NCBI GenBank assembly: GCA_944392525.1
Contig: CALXXB010000028.1
Span: 1 to 20,352, forward strand
DNA length: 20,352 bases
Source of the DNA: an uncultured Clostridia bacterium
GTDB taxonomy: Bacteria > Bacillota_A > Clostridia > TANB77 > CAG-508
Direction: 5' to 3'
A program made the position numbers and the translations under genes. Of this stretch, positions 5,625 to 14,411 are shown piece by piece. The first letter of the stretch is position 1. Each line of letters opens with the position of its first letter. The notes below the pieces were generated by a model. That model saw only the letters and a program-made list of their open reading frames with translations, did not search any database and was not told the DNA's origin.

Positions 5625-7007
5625 ATGTTAGATTCAATGGACACTTTAGTTGCACTTTGTAAGAACAGAGGATTTATTTATCCAGGTTCAGAAATTTATG
5701 GAGGATTAGCTAATACTTGGGATTATGGACCACTAGGAAATGAATTAAAAAACAATGTCAAAAATGCTTGGAGAAAGAAATTTATCCAAGAACAAAAAAA
5801 TGTAGTAGGATTAGATGCTGCAATTCTTATGAACCCAGAAACTTGGGTTGCATCAGGACATGTTGGAGGTTTTTCAGATCCATTAATAGACTGTAAAGAA
5901 TGTAAAACAAGACATAGAGCAGATAAATTAATTGAAGAATGGGCACATGAACAAGGAAAAGATATGATAGCTGATGGAATGAGTGAAAAAGAATTAATAG
6001 ATTTTATTAATGAGAACAAGATTCCATGTCCTAACTGTGGAAAAACTAATTTTACAGATATAAGAAAATTCAATTTAATGTTTAAAACATCTCAAGGAGT
6101 TACAGAAGATAAGAAATCAGAAATATATTTAAGACCAGAAACAGCTCAAGGTATTTTTGTTGATTTTAAGAGTGTTTTAAGAACTTCAAGAAAGAAGATA
6201 CCAATGGGAATAGCTCAAATAGGTAAAGCGTTTAGAAATGAAATAACACCAGGTAACTTTACATTTAGAACACGTGAATTCGAACAAATGGAAATGGAAT
6301 TCTTCTGTAAGCCAGGAACTGATTTAGAATGGTTTAAATATTGGAAAGATTATTCTGAAAATTGGTTGTTAAGCTTAGGAATGAAAAAAGAAAACATAAG
6401 GTTAAGAGACCATAGCAAAGAAGAATTAGTATTCTATAGTAAAGCAACAACAGATATAGAATTTAATTTCCCATTTGGTTGGGGAGAACTTTGGGGAATT
6501 GCTGATAGAACTGATTATGATTTATCAAGACATATGGAACATTCAAAACAAGATTTGAGCTACCAAGACCCAGAAACAAATGAAAAATATGTACCATATG
6601 TAATAGAGCCATCACTAGGAGCAGATAGAGTAGTATTAGCATTTTTATGCAACGCTTATGATGAAGAAGAGATAGCAGAAGGAGATGTAAGAACGGTTCT
6701 ACATTTACATCCAGCATTAGCTCCTTATAAAGTAGCAGTACTTCCACTTTCTAAGAAATTATCAGAAAAAGCAAATGAAGTTTATGATAAATTAGCTAAG
6801 AAATTTATGTGTGATTATGATGAAACAGGAAGTATAGGAAAACGTTATAGAAGACAAGATGAAATCGGAACACCTTATTGCGTAACAGTAGATTTTGATA
6901 CTTTAGAAGATGAATCAGTTACAATTCGTGATAGAGATACTATGGAACAAGTAAGAGTTAAGATATCAGAATTGGAAAACTGGATAGAAGAAAAAATAGA
7001 ATTTTAG
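5625..7007 (+). CDS. glyS: Glycyl-tRNA synthetase (single-chain, dimeric class II type)
   Basis: Charges tRNA-Gly with glycine in the cytoplasm. The 460-residue protein is the alpha2 type, not the split GlyQ/GlyS tetramer. It opens with the [18 protein letters not shown] signature (21-38). A zinc-type insertion has Cys90-x2-Cys93 and Cys135-x2-Cys138. Class II motif 2 is in FRNEITP...[14 protein letters not shown] (about 203-227), and motif 3 is in [14 protein letters not shown]. The C-terminal anticodon-binding domain contains [15 protein letters not shown], then [20 protein letters not shown] and [11 protein letters not shown]. Length is normal for the type. AAGGAGG at 5611-5617 precedes ATG 5625 at proper spacing. 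Expression is controlled by the T-box immediately upstream, and a strong hairpin follows the stop. Confidence 0.97.
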   Translation: MLDSMDTLVALCKNRGFIYPGSEIYGGLANTWDYGPLGNELKNNVKNAWRKKFIQEQKNVVGLDAAILMNPETWVASGHVGGFSDPLIDCKECKTRHRADKLIEEWAHEQGKDMIADGMSEKELIDFINENKIPCPNCGKTNFTDIRKFNLMFKTSQGVTEDKKSEIYLRPETAQGIFVDFKSVLRTSRKKIPMGIAQIGKAFRNEITPGNFTFRTREFEQMEMEFFCKPGTDLEWFKYWKDYSENWLLSLGMKKENIRLRDHSKEELVFYSKATTDIEFNFPFGWGELWGIADRTDYDLSRHMEHSKQDLSYQDPETNEKYVPYVIEPSLGADRVVLAFLCNAYDEEEIAEGDVRTVLHLHPALAPYKVAVLPLSKKLSEKANEVYDKLAKKFMCDYDETGSIGKRYRRQDEIGTPYCVTVDFDTLEDESVTIRDRDTMEQVRVKISELENWIEEKIEF

Positions 7008-7012
7008 AAAAA

Positions 7013-7042
7013 AGAGATTTAGACTGGTTGGTCTAAATCTCT
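7013..7042. terminator. Bidirectional terminator between glyS and sspH
   Basis: A perfect 12-base stem, AGAGATTTAGAC (7013-7024) with GTCTAAATCTCT (7031-7042), has a six-base loop. T-rich sequence follows on the plus strand. On the minus strand the stem is followed by five T residues. It serves the two convergent genes. Confidence 0.85.
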
Positions 7043-7077
7043 AATATTTTATTATTAAAATGTTAATAGTTTATTTA

Positions 7078-7251
7078 TTATTTTTTCTCATATAGGTCGC
7101 TTATTGGAACATTCCTTTCTTCAAAATTATCAACAAAACCAATTTTAGCAATATCACTATTTACGCCCTGAATCCAGACAACTCGTTCATTATAAAACAC
7201 ATCACATTTTTCGTCATGAGATAAAATATCATTTATTCTTTCTATGTTCAT
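7078..7251 (-). CDS. sspH: H-type small acid-soluble spore protein
   Basis: A 57-residue protein on the minus strand. ATG at 7251-7249 follows AAGGAGG with seven bases between. The sequence begins MNIERINDILSHDEKCDVFY, continues NERVVWIQGVN and ends ERNVPISDLYEK. This matches the layout of SspH-family spore proteins: an N-terminal helix M(N/D)xxRAxxILxS, a strand V.Y.g.pVWI..V, and a final V.V..L.E. The family is made in the forespore and packed in the spore core. The gene indicates an endospore former. It is alone on its strand, shares the terminator at 7013-7042 with glyS, and shows no clear sigma-A promoter upstream, which fits forespore control; I could not identify a convincing sigma-G site. 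Confidence 0.8.
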   Translation of the reverse strand: MNIERINDILSHDEKCDVFYNERVVWIQGVNSDIAKIGFVDNFEERNVPISDLYEKK

Positions 7252-7316
7252 AAACAAACCTCCTTAAGAATATTTATTAAAAGTATATCCTAATTGTTGT
7301 AAATTATTACTAATAT

Positions 7317-7345
7317 TTGACTAATAATTAGATTTAATATAAAAT
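7317..7345 (+). promoter_or_regulatory. Sigma-A promoter for the nucleoside kinase operon
   Basis: TTGACT (7317-7322) and TAAAAT (7340-7345) are separated by 17 bases. Initiation near 7352 leaves a short leader with AAGGAGGA before ATG 7372. Confidence 0.7.
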
Positions 7346-7371
7346 GGATAGGTACAAAAAGGAGGAAGATT

Positions 7372-9012
7372 ATGAACATACAATATAAAGATAAAAATAT
7401 TGAAGTAGAAAAAGGAAAAACAATAGCTGAGGCACTAAAAGAAGAAATAGAAAAAAGTGAATATACAGTTGTAGGTGCAATTTATAATAATGAATATGTA
7501 GATTTGAATGAGAAAATAGATGAAGATGGAAAAATAGAGTTATTGGATATTTCTACAAAAGAAGGGCTAAGAACATATAGGAGAACATTAATATTTATAT
7601 TTGCTAAAGCGCTTAGAAAAATATTTCCTGATAATAGAGCAACAGTAAATTATCAAATGGCGAATGCAATATACTGTGATATTGGTGATATAGAAGTAAC
7701 AGAAGAGATTGTAAAAGAATTAAATAAACAAATGAGAGAAATTGTTGAACAAGATTTACCAATAACAAAGATTACAATGAATAGAGATGAGGCTGAGAAG
7801 TTTTTCGAAGAAAAGAATACAAAAAGAGGATTATTACAGTTTGAATTAAAATCAAATAAAAAGATTTATATGAACTTCTGTGAAGATTATTTTAATTATT
7901 GTTATGGAATTATGGCAAATAGAACAGGAGTAATCAAGACATTTAATGTTGTAAAATATGATAAAGGTTTAATAATTAGATACCCAAGTGTAGAAGAACC
8001 AAATAAATTACCAAGATTAATGCAAAACAAGAAATTAAAATGGGCATTTGATGAATATAATGAAATTCATAAAATACTTGGAATGAACGCAGTATATATG
8101 TTGAATGAAGCAGTAAAGCAAAAAACAATTAAAGATGTAATTATGATAGACGAAGCTCTACATGAAAAGAAAATTGCAAATATTGCAGATAGAATAGCAG
8201 AAAATAGAAAAATAAAGATGATATTAATTGCAGGACCATCATCATCAGGAAAAACGACTTTCGCTCAAAGATTAGGAATACAATTAAGAATAAATAAAAT
8301 AAAACCAGTAACAATTTCAGTTGATAATTATTTTGTAGAAAGAAAAGATACACCGAAAGATGAGAATGGAAAATATAATTTTGAAGCAATAGAAGCAATT
8401 GATTTAAAATTATTTAATGACCATTTAACTAAGTTATTAGCAGGTGAAGAAGTTGAAATGCCACAATTTGATTTTGTGGAAGGAACTAAGAGATATAAAG
8501 GAAACAAGTTAAAATTAAAAGAAGATGAAGTATTAGTTATAGAGGGAATACATTGCTTAAATGATAGATTAACAAGCAGTATTCCAAAAAGTCAAAAATT
8601 CAAAATATATATTAGTGCTTTAACAGTTTTAAATATGGATAGATATACTAAAGTATCATCTTCAGATGTTAGGTTAATTAGAAGAATAGTAAGAGATTAT
8701 CAATTTAGAGGATATAAAGCAAAACATACAATAGATGGATGGGCAAGTGTAACAAGAGGAGAAGTAGAAAATATATTCCCATTCCAAGAAGATGCAGATG
8801 TAATTTTTAATACTTCACTTATTTATGAGTTAGGAGTATTAAAAGGTTTAGCAACTCCAATGTTAAAAGAAATAACACAAGATGAACCAGAATATGCAGA
8901 AGCACAAAGATTACTTGGAATATTAAAATATATTAGATCAATTCCAGCAAGTGAAGTTCCAACTAACTCTTTATTAAAAGAATTTGTTGGTGGTGGAGAT
9001 TTTAAATATTAA
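7372..9012 (+). CDS. Nucleoside (uridine-type) kinase with ThrRS-like N-terminal domains
   Basis: A 546-residue fusion known from Clostridia. Residues 1-60 look like a TGS/ubiquitin-like domain (IEVEKGKTIAEALKEEI...). Residues about 60-230 resemble the second additional domain of threonyl-tRNA synthetase. From about 280 follows a P-loop kinase of the uridine kinase/phosphoribulokinase type. The Walker A motif is GPSSSGKT, residues 288-295. SVDNYFVERKDTP and MPQFDFVEGTKRY are substrate-lid regions, and VLVIEGIH is the Walker B-like strand. SDVRLIRRIVRDYQFRG carries the conserved arginines. The likely reaction is ATP-dependent phosphorylation of uridine/cytidine or a related nucleoside, but substrate specificity cannot be read here. 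The start ATG 7372 has AAGGAGGA upstream. The RNHCP gene begins 9 bases after the stop and is probably co-transcribed. Confidence 0.88.
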   Translation: MNIQYKDKNIEVEKGKTIAEALKEEIEKSEYTVVGAIYNNEYVDLNEKIDEDGKIELLDISTKEGLRTYRRTLIFIFAKALRKIFPDNRATVNYQMANAIYCDIGDIEVTEEIVKELNKQMREIVEQDLPITKITMNRDEAEKFFEEKNTKRGLLQFELKSNKKIYMNFCEDYFNYCYGIMANRTGVIKTFNVVKYDKGLIIRYPSVEEPNKLPRLMQNKKLKWAFDEYNEIHKILGMNAVYMLNEAVKQKTIKDVIMIDEALHEKKIANIADRIAENRKIKMILIAGPSSSGKTTFAQRLGIQLRINKIKPVTISVDNYFVERKDTPKDENGKYNFEAIEAIDLKLFNDHLTKLLAGEEVEMPQFDFVEGTKRYKGNKLKLKEDEVLVIEGIHCLNDRLTSSIPKSQKFKIYISALTVLNMDRYTKVSSSDVRLIRRIVRDYQFRGYKAKHTIDGWASVTRGEVENIFPFQEDADVIFNTSLIYELGVLKGLATPMLKEITQDEPEYAEAQRLLGILKYIRSIPASEVPTNSLLKEFVGGGDFKY

Positions 9013-9021
9013 GGAGAAAAA

Positions 9022-9336
9022 ATGGAACATAAAAATTTTGTTAAAAAAGATGAAGAATTTATATGTGAAAATTGTGGAAGAAAAGTTCCAAAGTTAGGTT
9101 ATTCTTCTAGAAATCATTGTCCATATTGTTTGCATTCAAAACATGTAGATATAAAACCGGGTGATAGATTAGAAACTTGCCATGGCGACTTGGAGCCTGT
9201 AAGTTTAGAAATTGATAGTAAGAAGGGTTATGTAATAGTTTTTAGATGTAAAAAATGTGGAGCAATTAGAAAAAATAAGGCAGCCAAAGATGATAATATG
9301 GATTTATTAATAGATTTAAGTAGTAAGCAAGGTTGA
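9022..9336 (+). CDS. RNHCP-domain zinc protein
   Basis: A 104-residue protein named after its conserved SSRNHCPYCLHSKHVD core, matching the RNHCP family of unknown function. Three metal-type Cys pairs are visible: CENC near residue 16, CPYC near 34 and CKKC near 76. The first and last have ribbon-like contexts (CENCGRKVP, CKKCGAIRK). HVDIKPGDRLETCHGDLEPV lies between them. Length is normal. It follows the kinase by 9 bases with AAGGAG at the kinase stop, so the two are translated from one message. A nucleic-acid or metal-binding role is plausible but is not established for the family. A terminator follows. Confidence 0.88.
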   Translation: MEHKNFVKKDEEFICENCGRKVPKLGYSSRNHCPYCLHSKHVDIKPGDRLETCHGDLEPVSLEIDSKKGYVIVFRCKKCGAIRKNKAAKDDNMDLLIDLSSKQG

Positions 9337-9359
9337 AAAGTAAGAAACAACAACAATAT

Positions 9360-9387
9360 AAAAATACTTGGGAGACCAAGTATTTTT
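9360..9387. terminator. Bidirectional terminator between RNHCP and U32 genes
   Basis: AAAAATACTTGG (9360-9371) pairs perfectly with CCAAGTATTTTT (9376-9387) around GAGA. The stem overlaps the last bases of the minus-strand U32 gene, whose stop is at 9386-9388. Its A/T ends supply U tracts in both directions. Confidence 0.85.
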
Positions 9388-11842
9388 ATATTTCTCTATT
9401 AAGATTACCACTTGTATAATCTGTTCCTTGAAATTTTTTCCCAGCTTTTACTGTTTTAATAATTTCATTTATTTCAGGTATAGTTTCATGTAAAATATCA
9501 ATTCTTGCAAAGTCTACTTGAAAGTCCTTAGGAGAGATAGAAGTTGTTTTGCTGTTAAATAAAGTTGTTACTGTTTGAATATTGTCTGGCATAATTTCAA
9601 ATTTCATATTTAATCTATCTTTTAAATAATATGTTTTATCATTTTGACATCTAACTTTACAAGTAGGATAGCATTTATTTGATTCTCCAAGTAAGCAATA
9701 GTTCATATGAATCAATGGAACTTTACCATAAACAATTAATTCTTTTTGTAAATAATTATAATTGCAAAGGGCTGTTAATGTCTTTTTATCAAGTTCAGGA
9801 GATAATGTAAATTTACTAACTCCTAATTTTTTTAGTTCTAATACAGTTTGTGAGTTAAACACATTAAATGTATAGTTAGAAATTATCTTAAAATATTTAT
9901 CTAAATCTTTAAATAAACTATTTAGTAGTTTTATATTACAAATATTAGAGATAACAAAACCTTGAATATTGTATTTATTAACAGCAGTTTCAGCATTTGC
10001 TAAAAATAGGTTTTTATAGTTTCCTTTAACTATGGTTGGCATATAGATGTATGTATCGAATTTTCTACTAATAGTTTTTAAACAAGCTTCATATTTTTTG
10101 CTTGTAAAAAATTTTAATGGTATGTATACATCATCTACATATTCTAATTTATTGTAATCAAAATTTTCGTCTATAATATTTAGTAATAGAGAAATTTTAG
10201 GTGTTCCATTTTTTGTAAGTTTTGCCATTGTTCTCATATTTTTTAAGGTGGTATCTTCTTTTTTATTAATTTTATCTAAAACTGTTTTAGATATATTTCT
10301 ATGGATACCTGCTTGTGCAATACTTCCGATATTAGATAAAGCAATTCTTCTTAACTCATTTAATATACTTAATTTTGGTAAAAATACATCATCATCAATA
10401 TCTACTTTAATGTTTTTAAAATAGTAGGGAGAAGATGCTGTTTTTGATATTTGGTTTATTACAGTTTGTTTATCTAGTGGTCTTGTCTTAGCTTGTCCGG
10501 GAATAAAATCTAAGTTACATGTAATTGATAGATTTTTATAAAGGTTTAAATTGCTACAAGATGTTACATGTATAGAAACAGGTTGTTTCTTTTTTATAGT
10601 TACTGTACAGTTTAAAGCAACTTTTCTATTTTCGCCTTGATAGCTTTCTTTTGCTTCTTTTGTTAGTTCTTTTGAAGCTAATCTATAAATTTTATATCCA
10701 TTTTGAATAATTCCTTTAATTCTTCCTATTGTTACAGTTTGACCTACAGTTGTTTCTTTAATATTTTTTCCATTTTCCATTAATTCTGAAATTTTATAAC
10801 TTCCAGTACGGTTTTCTATTGCAATAGTGTCTCCAATTTCAATTTTATCTTCTAGTTCAAGTGTGATATATCCTTTGTTTTTATTATATCTTTTGACAGT
10901 TCCAATATATAATCCCATGTTGTTTGGTTTTTCTTTATATACAAGTTTTTTATTTGCACTATTGTCTAAGTGACCAGAAGAGGTCATACCTCTATTGAAT
11001 ACTTGCATTAATGTTTTTTTGTCTTTGTTTGATACTTTATAATCTTCTTTTTTATTCTGTGCTAAGTCAAGATATTTTCTGTATATTTTAGTAACTGTTG
11101 CTACATATTCTGGTGATTTCATTCTTCCTTCTATTTTTAGACATTTAACACCTGCGTCTACGAAATCAGGAAGGTAGTCTAAACCACATAAGTCTCTGGT
11201 ACTTAATAAATATCCAGAATCAATAGTTTTTTCATTTTCTAGTAATTCATATGGAAGTCTACAAGGTCCTGCACATTTTCCTCTGTTTCCAGAACGACCG
11301 CCTAACATACTAGAAAACAGACATTGTCCTGAATAAGAAATACATAAAGCTCCGTGAACAAAACATTCAATTTCTACTTTGGTATTTTTACAAATATATT
11401 TAATCTCATCTAAAGAAAGTTCTCTTGCTAAAACTACTCTTTTGAATCCTAAGTCTTGTAACTCCAAAGCTCCATTTAAATTGTGAACTGTCATTTGAGT
11501 ACTTCCATGAATTGGTAAATCTGGAAATAATTTTATTAGTGTTCTTGCTAGACCTAAATCTTGAACTATTATTGCATCAATTCCATACTCATAAGCTTTT
11601 GCTGCAAGCATGATAGCATCATTAAATTCATCATCTTTTATTAATGTGTTTAATGTTAAATTTGTTTTTACTCCACGAATTTTTGCATATTCAATAGCTT
11701 TTTTAAGATTTTCTTCATTAAAGTTGTGCGCAAATGCTCTTGCACTAAAAAAGTTAGAACCAAAATATACACTATCTGCACCATTTTGAACTGCTGCTTT
11801 TAAGCATTCAAAATCTCCTACAGGAGCAAGTAATTCTATCAT
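9386..11842 (-). CDS. U32 peptidase-family protein with DUF3656-like middle region
   Basis: An 818-residue cytoplasmic protein. The N-terminal TIM-barrel part begins ELLAPVGDFECLKAAVQNGADSVYFG in fragments typical of U32. The family signature is at about residues 159-177, E-C-F-V-H-G-A-L-C...G-Q-C, with Cys167 and Cys174, followed by Cys190 and Cys194 (GKCAGPC). These cysteines match the cluster-binding set proposed for RNA-modifying members such as E. coli RlhA (23S rRNA C2501 hydroxylation), which also carries DUF3656. DUF3656-like sequence spans roughly 290-540. The C-terminal part repeats a U32-like barrel ending with CLLGESNKCYPTCKVRC and YYLKDRLNMKFEIMPDN, a further Cys group. An rRNA-modifying role is more likely than proteolysis, but this is inference. 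ATG 11842 has TAGGAGG upstream. Confidence 0.88.
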   Translation of the reverse strand: MIELLAPVGDFECLKAAVQNGADSVYFGSNFFSARAFAHNFNEENLKKAIEYAKIRGVKTNLTLNTLIKDDEFNDAIMLAAKAYEYGIDAIIVQDLGLARTLIKLFPDLPIHGSTQMTVHNLNGALELQDLGFKRVVLARELSLDEIKYICKNTKVEIECFVHGALCISYSGQCLFSSMLGGRSGNRGKCAGPCRLPYELLENEKTIDSGYLLSTRDLCGLDYLPDFVDAGVKCLKIEGRMKSPEYVATVTKIYRKYLDLAQNKKEDYKVSNKDKKTLMQVFNRGMTSSGHLDNSANKKLVYKEKPNNMGLYIGTVKRYNKNKGYITLELEDKIEIGDTIAIENRTGSYKISELMENGKNIKETTVGQTVTIGRIKGIIQNGYKIYRLASKELTKEAKESYQGENRKVALNCTVTIKKKQPVSIHVTSCSNLNLYKNLSITCNLDFIPGQAKTRPLDKQTVINQISKTASSPYYFKNIKVDIDDDVFLPKLSILNELRRIALSNIGSIAQAGIHRNISKTVLDKINKKEDTTLKNMRTMAKLTKNGTPKISLLLNIIDENFDYNKLEYVDDVYIPLKFFTSKKYEACLKTISRKFDTYIYMPTIVKGNYKNLFLANAETAVNKYNIQGFVISNICNIKLLNSLFKDLDKYFKIISNYTFNVFNSQTVLELKKLGVSKFTLSPELDKKTLTALCNYNYLQKELIVYGKVPLIHMNYCLLGESNKCYPTCKVRCQNDKTYYLKDRLNMKFEIMPDNIQTVTTLFNSKTTSISPKDFQVDFARIDILHETIPEINEIIKTVKAGKKFQGTDYTSGNLNREI

Positions 11843-11871
11843 TTTAGAGCCTCCTAAAAGTTTTTTTATTA

Positions 11872-11900
11872 ATTATATCATTAAAACAAATAAATACAAA
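11872..11900 (-). promoter_or_regulatory. Candidate promoter for the U32 gene
   Basis: On the minus strand a perfect TATAAT (11877-11872) has a weak TTTGTA (11900-11895) 17 bases upstream. The start codon is about 30 bases downstream of the -10 box. Confidence 0.5.
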
Positions 11901-11978
11901 TATTTTGATGAAAATTTGTATTTAACAAATTAAAATCAATATTTTTATTACTTCACCTTTGTAATATTTTAAAATTTA

Positions 11979-12007
11979 TTGACGAAAAAAATCGGAAATG
12001 ATATAAT
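11979..12007 (+). promoter_or_regulatory. Sigma-A promoter for the cadherin-like membrane protein
   Basis: TTGACG (11979-11984) and a perfect TATAAT (12002-12007) are separated by 17 bases, among the best promoters in the window. Two AAGGAG-type sites follow before ATG 12047; the second, AAGGAGGA, is at normal distance. Confidence 0.8.
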
Positions 12008-12046
12008 ACTTTCATAAAAACGAAGGAGAAATTAAGGAGGAACTTT

Positions 12047-13267
12047 ATGGATAGTCATAATAAAAATATAAGAAATTTAATTTTATTTATAGTGGCAATG
12101 TTATTAATAAGTGTAACATTTTATGCTGGAGCAATAGTTACAACTTCTTCTAAATTAGAGCAAGCAGAAATAGCAAAGTGTTTAGCAGCAACAGAAAATG
12201 CAACAAATAGATCAAATACAAGTAATTCAACTAATAGTAGTTCTAACTCAAGTAGTAATACATCAAGTGCTACAACACAGAGTGAAGAATCTAGTAATGC
12301 TAATTTAAAGATGTTAGGAATTAGACCTACTGAATATGATTTTTCAGGATTCAAGTCAGGTACTACTACATATAAAGTAACAGTACCAGCAGATGTAGAA
12401 GAGGTAGAAGTATATGGAACAGCACAAGATAGTAATGCAAAAGTTAGTGGGTTAGGGACAAAAAAACTAGAAGAAGGAATGAATGATTTATCAATTGTAG
12501 TAACAGCAGAAGATGGAACAGAAAAAATATATACAATACAAGTAACAAGAGAAAGTGCCGAAAGTTCAAATGAAGAAGGAACAGAAGTTCCAGGAGAAGG
12601 ACTAGAGTCTTTGAAAATAGGAGATTTAGAATTAACACCAGCATTTAGTACAGATGTTTATGAATATACAGCTAAATATATTGGTGAAGGAACTAAAGTA
12701 GATGTAGAAGCAACAGCAACAAACCCTGAGTACACAGTAGAAATAACAGGAAATGATGGATTAAAAGAAGGAGAAAATATTGTTACTATTTTAGTAACAG
12801 ATGCAGATGGAGAAAATGTTGCAACATATCAAGTAACTGTAAATAAAAGTCTAGTAGATGAAGAAGCAATTGCAAGAGAGCAAGAGGAAGCAAGACAAAA
12901 AGAAGAACAAAGAAAAATGATTATTATAGGTTCAGCAGTAGGTGTTGTTGTTTTAATTATTATAATAACTTTAATTGTTAGACATAGAAGAAATAAAGCT
13001 TGGGCAGAAGAATATACTGTACCATTTTCAGGATTAAATGATGACGATGAATTTGTAGATGATAAAAAATATCAAAAAGAGCAAGAACAACAAGAAAGTA
13101 ATGAAGAGCAAGAACAATCAGATAATACAGAAAATGTAGATGATGAAGAAGTTTGGACTAAAGAGAAAGCAAGAAAACAATTCTTAGACGATTATGATAA
13201 TAGTAATATGTATCATGACCAAGAAAGAGCTTCAAAAAGAAAACATAGAGGAAAAAGATTTAAATAA
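12047..13267 (+). CDS. Two-helix membrane protein with two cadherin-like beta-sandwich domains
   Basis: A 406-residue protein I cannot name. A short cytoplasmic N-terminus precedes a membrane helix (11-31), then a Ser/Asn/Thr-rich linker (about 52-85). Two related beta-sandwich domains follow, about 87-168 and 186-267, of the cadherin-like type found in many Firmicute surface proteins. Each has the pattern L..L.I....F...T..Y...., then D..EK.YTIQVTR or D.ENVATYQVTVN. A charged Glu/Arg/Gln helix (270-290) leads to a second membrane helix (291-312, IIIGSAVGVVVLIIIITLIV). A basic stop-transfer RHRRNK and an acidic cytoplasmic tail of about 90 residues close the protein. The predicted topology is both ends inside, with the sandwiches outside. 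No sortase signal or catalytic motif is seen. It is alone in its unit, with its own promoter and terminator. Confidence 0.75.
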   Translation: MDSHNKNIRNLILFIVAMLLISVTFYAGAIVTTSSKLEQAEIAKCLAATENATNRSNTSNSTNSSSNSSSNTSSATTQSEESSNANLKMLGIRPTEYDFSGFKSGTTTYKVTVPADVEEVEVYGTAQDSNAKVSGLGTKKLEEGMNDLSIVVTAEDGTEKIYTIQVTRESAESSNEEGTEVPGEGLESLKIGDLELTPAFSTDVYEYTAKYIGEGTKVDVEATATNPEYTVEITGNDGLKEGENIVTILVTDADGENVATYQVTVNKSLVDEEAIAREQEEARQKEEQRKMIIIGSAVGVVVLIIIITLIVRHRRNKAWAEEYTVPFSGLNDDDEFVDDKKYQKEQEQQESNEEQEQSDNTENVDDEEVWTKEKARKQFLDDYDNSNMYHDQERASKRKHRGKRFK

Positions 13268-13271
13268 AAAC

Positions 13272-13303
13272 ATAAGGTGCAAAAAAGCACCTTATATTTT
13301 TTT
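13272..13303 (+). terminator. Terminator after the cadherin-like gene
   Basis: ATAAGGTGC (13272-13280) pairs with GCACCTTAT (13287-13295) around six A, followed by ATTTTTTT. It starts five bases after the stop codon. Confidence 0.9.
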
Positions 13304-13442
13304 ATCTAGATACAAATTTCGACAAACTTTTTAAATTTTATGTGTTAAAATAAGCTTGTTTTATTGCAATGGAACATTTTATATCAAAAGTTTATTCAAA
13401 AATTTTCAAAAAATTAATTATCTAATTAAATTTTATCTATAA

Positions 13443-13471
13443 AATCCATTTTTCTATTGAAAAAATATAAT
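13443..13471 (+). promoter_or_regulatory. Candidate promoter for the Rpn-family gene
   Basis: A perfect TATAAT lies at 13466-13471 but has no good -35 box at the expected place (AATCCA at 13443-13448). Initiation near 13478 would keep the AAGGAGG at 13487-13493 in the message. The rest of 13304-13499 shows nothing else. Confidence 0.4.
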
Positions 13472-13499
13472 AAAGATGTTAAAATGAAGGAGGAATTAT

Positions 13500-14411
13500 A
13501 TGCAGGATAGATTACCTTTAACATCTGATTATGTCTTTAAGAGAATTTTCGGACAAGAAGAAAATAAAGAAGCTCTTAAGGATTTCTTAGAGAGCATATT
13601 AGATGTTGAAATAAAGAATATAGAAATAAATAATCCAGAAATACCAAAAAATTATTACGATAGCAAATTTGGTGTTTTAGATTTAAAAGTAACATTAAAT
13701 GATAAAATGGTTGTAGATGTAGAAATGCAAATGCAAAACCAACATAATATTGATCAAAGAACAACTTTTTATTTAGCCAGTAATTATGCAAATGCCTTAA
13801 AAGAGGGAGAACAGTATATTAATAGTAAAAAGTCTATTGTTATAAGTATTTTAAATTTTAATTATTATAAAAGAAATGAATATCATTCTGTTGCAAGGAT
13901 GAAATTTGAAAAGCCAAAACCAGAAGAAGTAGTAGATATGCAATATACAAGAGAAGATGAATATGCAACTGAATATTTAGAAATGCACATAATCGAACTA
14001 CCAAAGTTTAAAAAGAAAAATCCAAAAATGCATACGAAATTAGAACAATGGTTATGGTTATTTATAGGGAGTGAGGGGCAAGTGAAAAAAGTTAGTAAAG
14101 TAAATAAAGAAATAGAAAGAATAAATAAAAAACTAGCTTCTATGAGTTTAAGTAATGAAGAAAGAAATAATTATGAATTCAGACTAAAAGCAATAAGAGA
14201 CGAAGCAGATGCAATTGATTTTGCAACTAAAAAAGGACTTCAACGAGGAATTGAGCAAGGAATTGAACAGGGGATTGAACAAGGAAAGGAAGAAAGAAAT
14301 ATAGAAATTGTAAGAAAAATGTTAAAACATAATTTTACAATAGAGCAAATAAAAGAAATTACTGAATTATCAGAAGAAGATATAGAAAAAATAAAAAATG
14401 AAGAAATTTAA
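13500..14411 (+). CDS. Rpn family / PD-(D/E)XK nuclease family transposase-like protein
   Basis: A 303-residue member of the family annotated as Rpn recombination-promoting nuclease or PD-(D/E)XK transposase. The opening LPLTSDYVFKRIFGQEENKEALKDFL is typical in pattern. The nuclease core is visible as Asp61 in GVLDLKVTL and the E-x-Q triad Glu75-Met-Gln77 in VVDVEMQMQ. QRTTFYLASNYANALKEG follows, as in relatives. The tail holds a tandem GIEQ repeat (about 250-261) and a short helix-turn-helix-like end, FTIEQIKEITELSEEDIEKI. The family degrades or nicks DNA and is usually multi-copy in gut Firmicutes; the host benefit is unclear. AAGGAGG precedes ATG 13500. It stands alone between terminators, and neither terminal inverted repeats nor target duplications are seen, so I do not call a mobile element. 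Confidence 0.88.
   Translation: MQDRLPLTSDYVFKRIFGQEENKEALKDFLESILDVEIKNIEINNPEIPKNYYDSKFGVLDLKVTLNDKMVVDVEMQMQNQHNIDQRTTFYLASNYANALKEGEQYINSKKSIVISILNFNYYKRNEYHSVARMKFEKPKPEEVVDMQYTREDEYATEYLEMHIIELPKFKKKNPKMHTKLEQWLWLFIGSEGQVKKVSKVNKEIERINKKLASMSLSNEERNNYEFRLKAIRDEADAIDFATKKGLQRGIEQGIEQGIEQGKEERNIEIVRKMLKHNFTIEQIKEITELSEEDIEKIKNEEI
14247..14282 (+). repeat. Three 12-base tandem repeats encoding GIEQ
   Basis: Units at 14247, 14259 and 14271 read GGAATTGAGCAA, GGAATTGAACAG and GGGATTGAACAA; a fourth, diverged unit (GKEE) follows at 14283. They lie within the Rpn-family gene and keep the frame. Such tails vary in copy number among relatives. Confidence 0.8.

Noticed and set aside
13457..13485. 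TTGAAA-17-TAAAAT promoter before the Rpn-family gene
   Set aside because: Initiation from it would fall at or after the AAGGAGG site, removing the Shine-Dalgarno from the message; the TATAAT at 13466 fits better.
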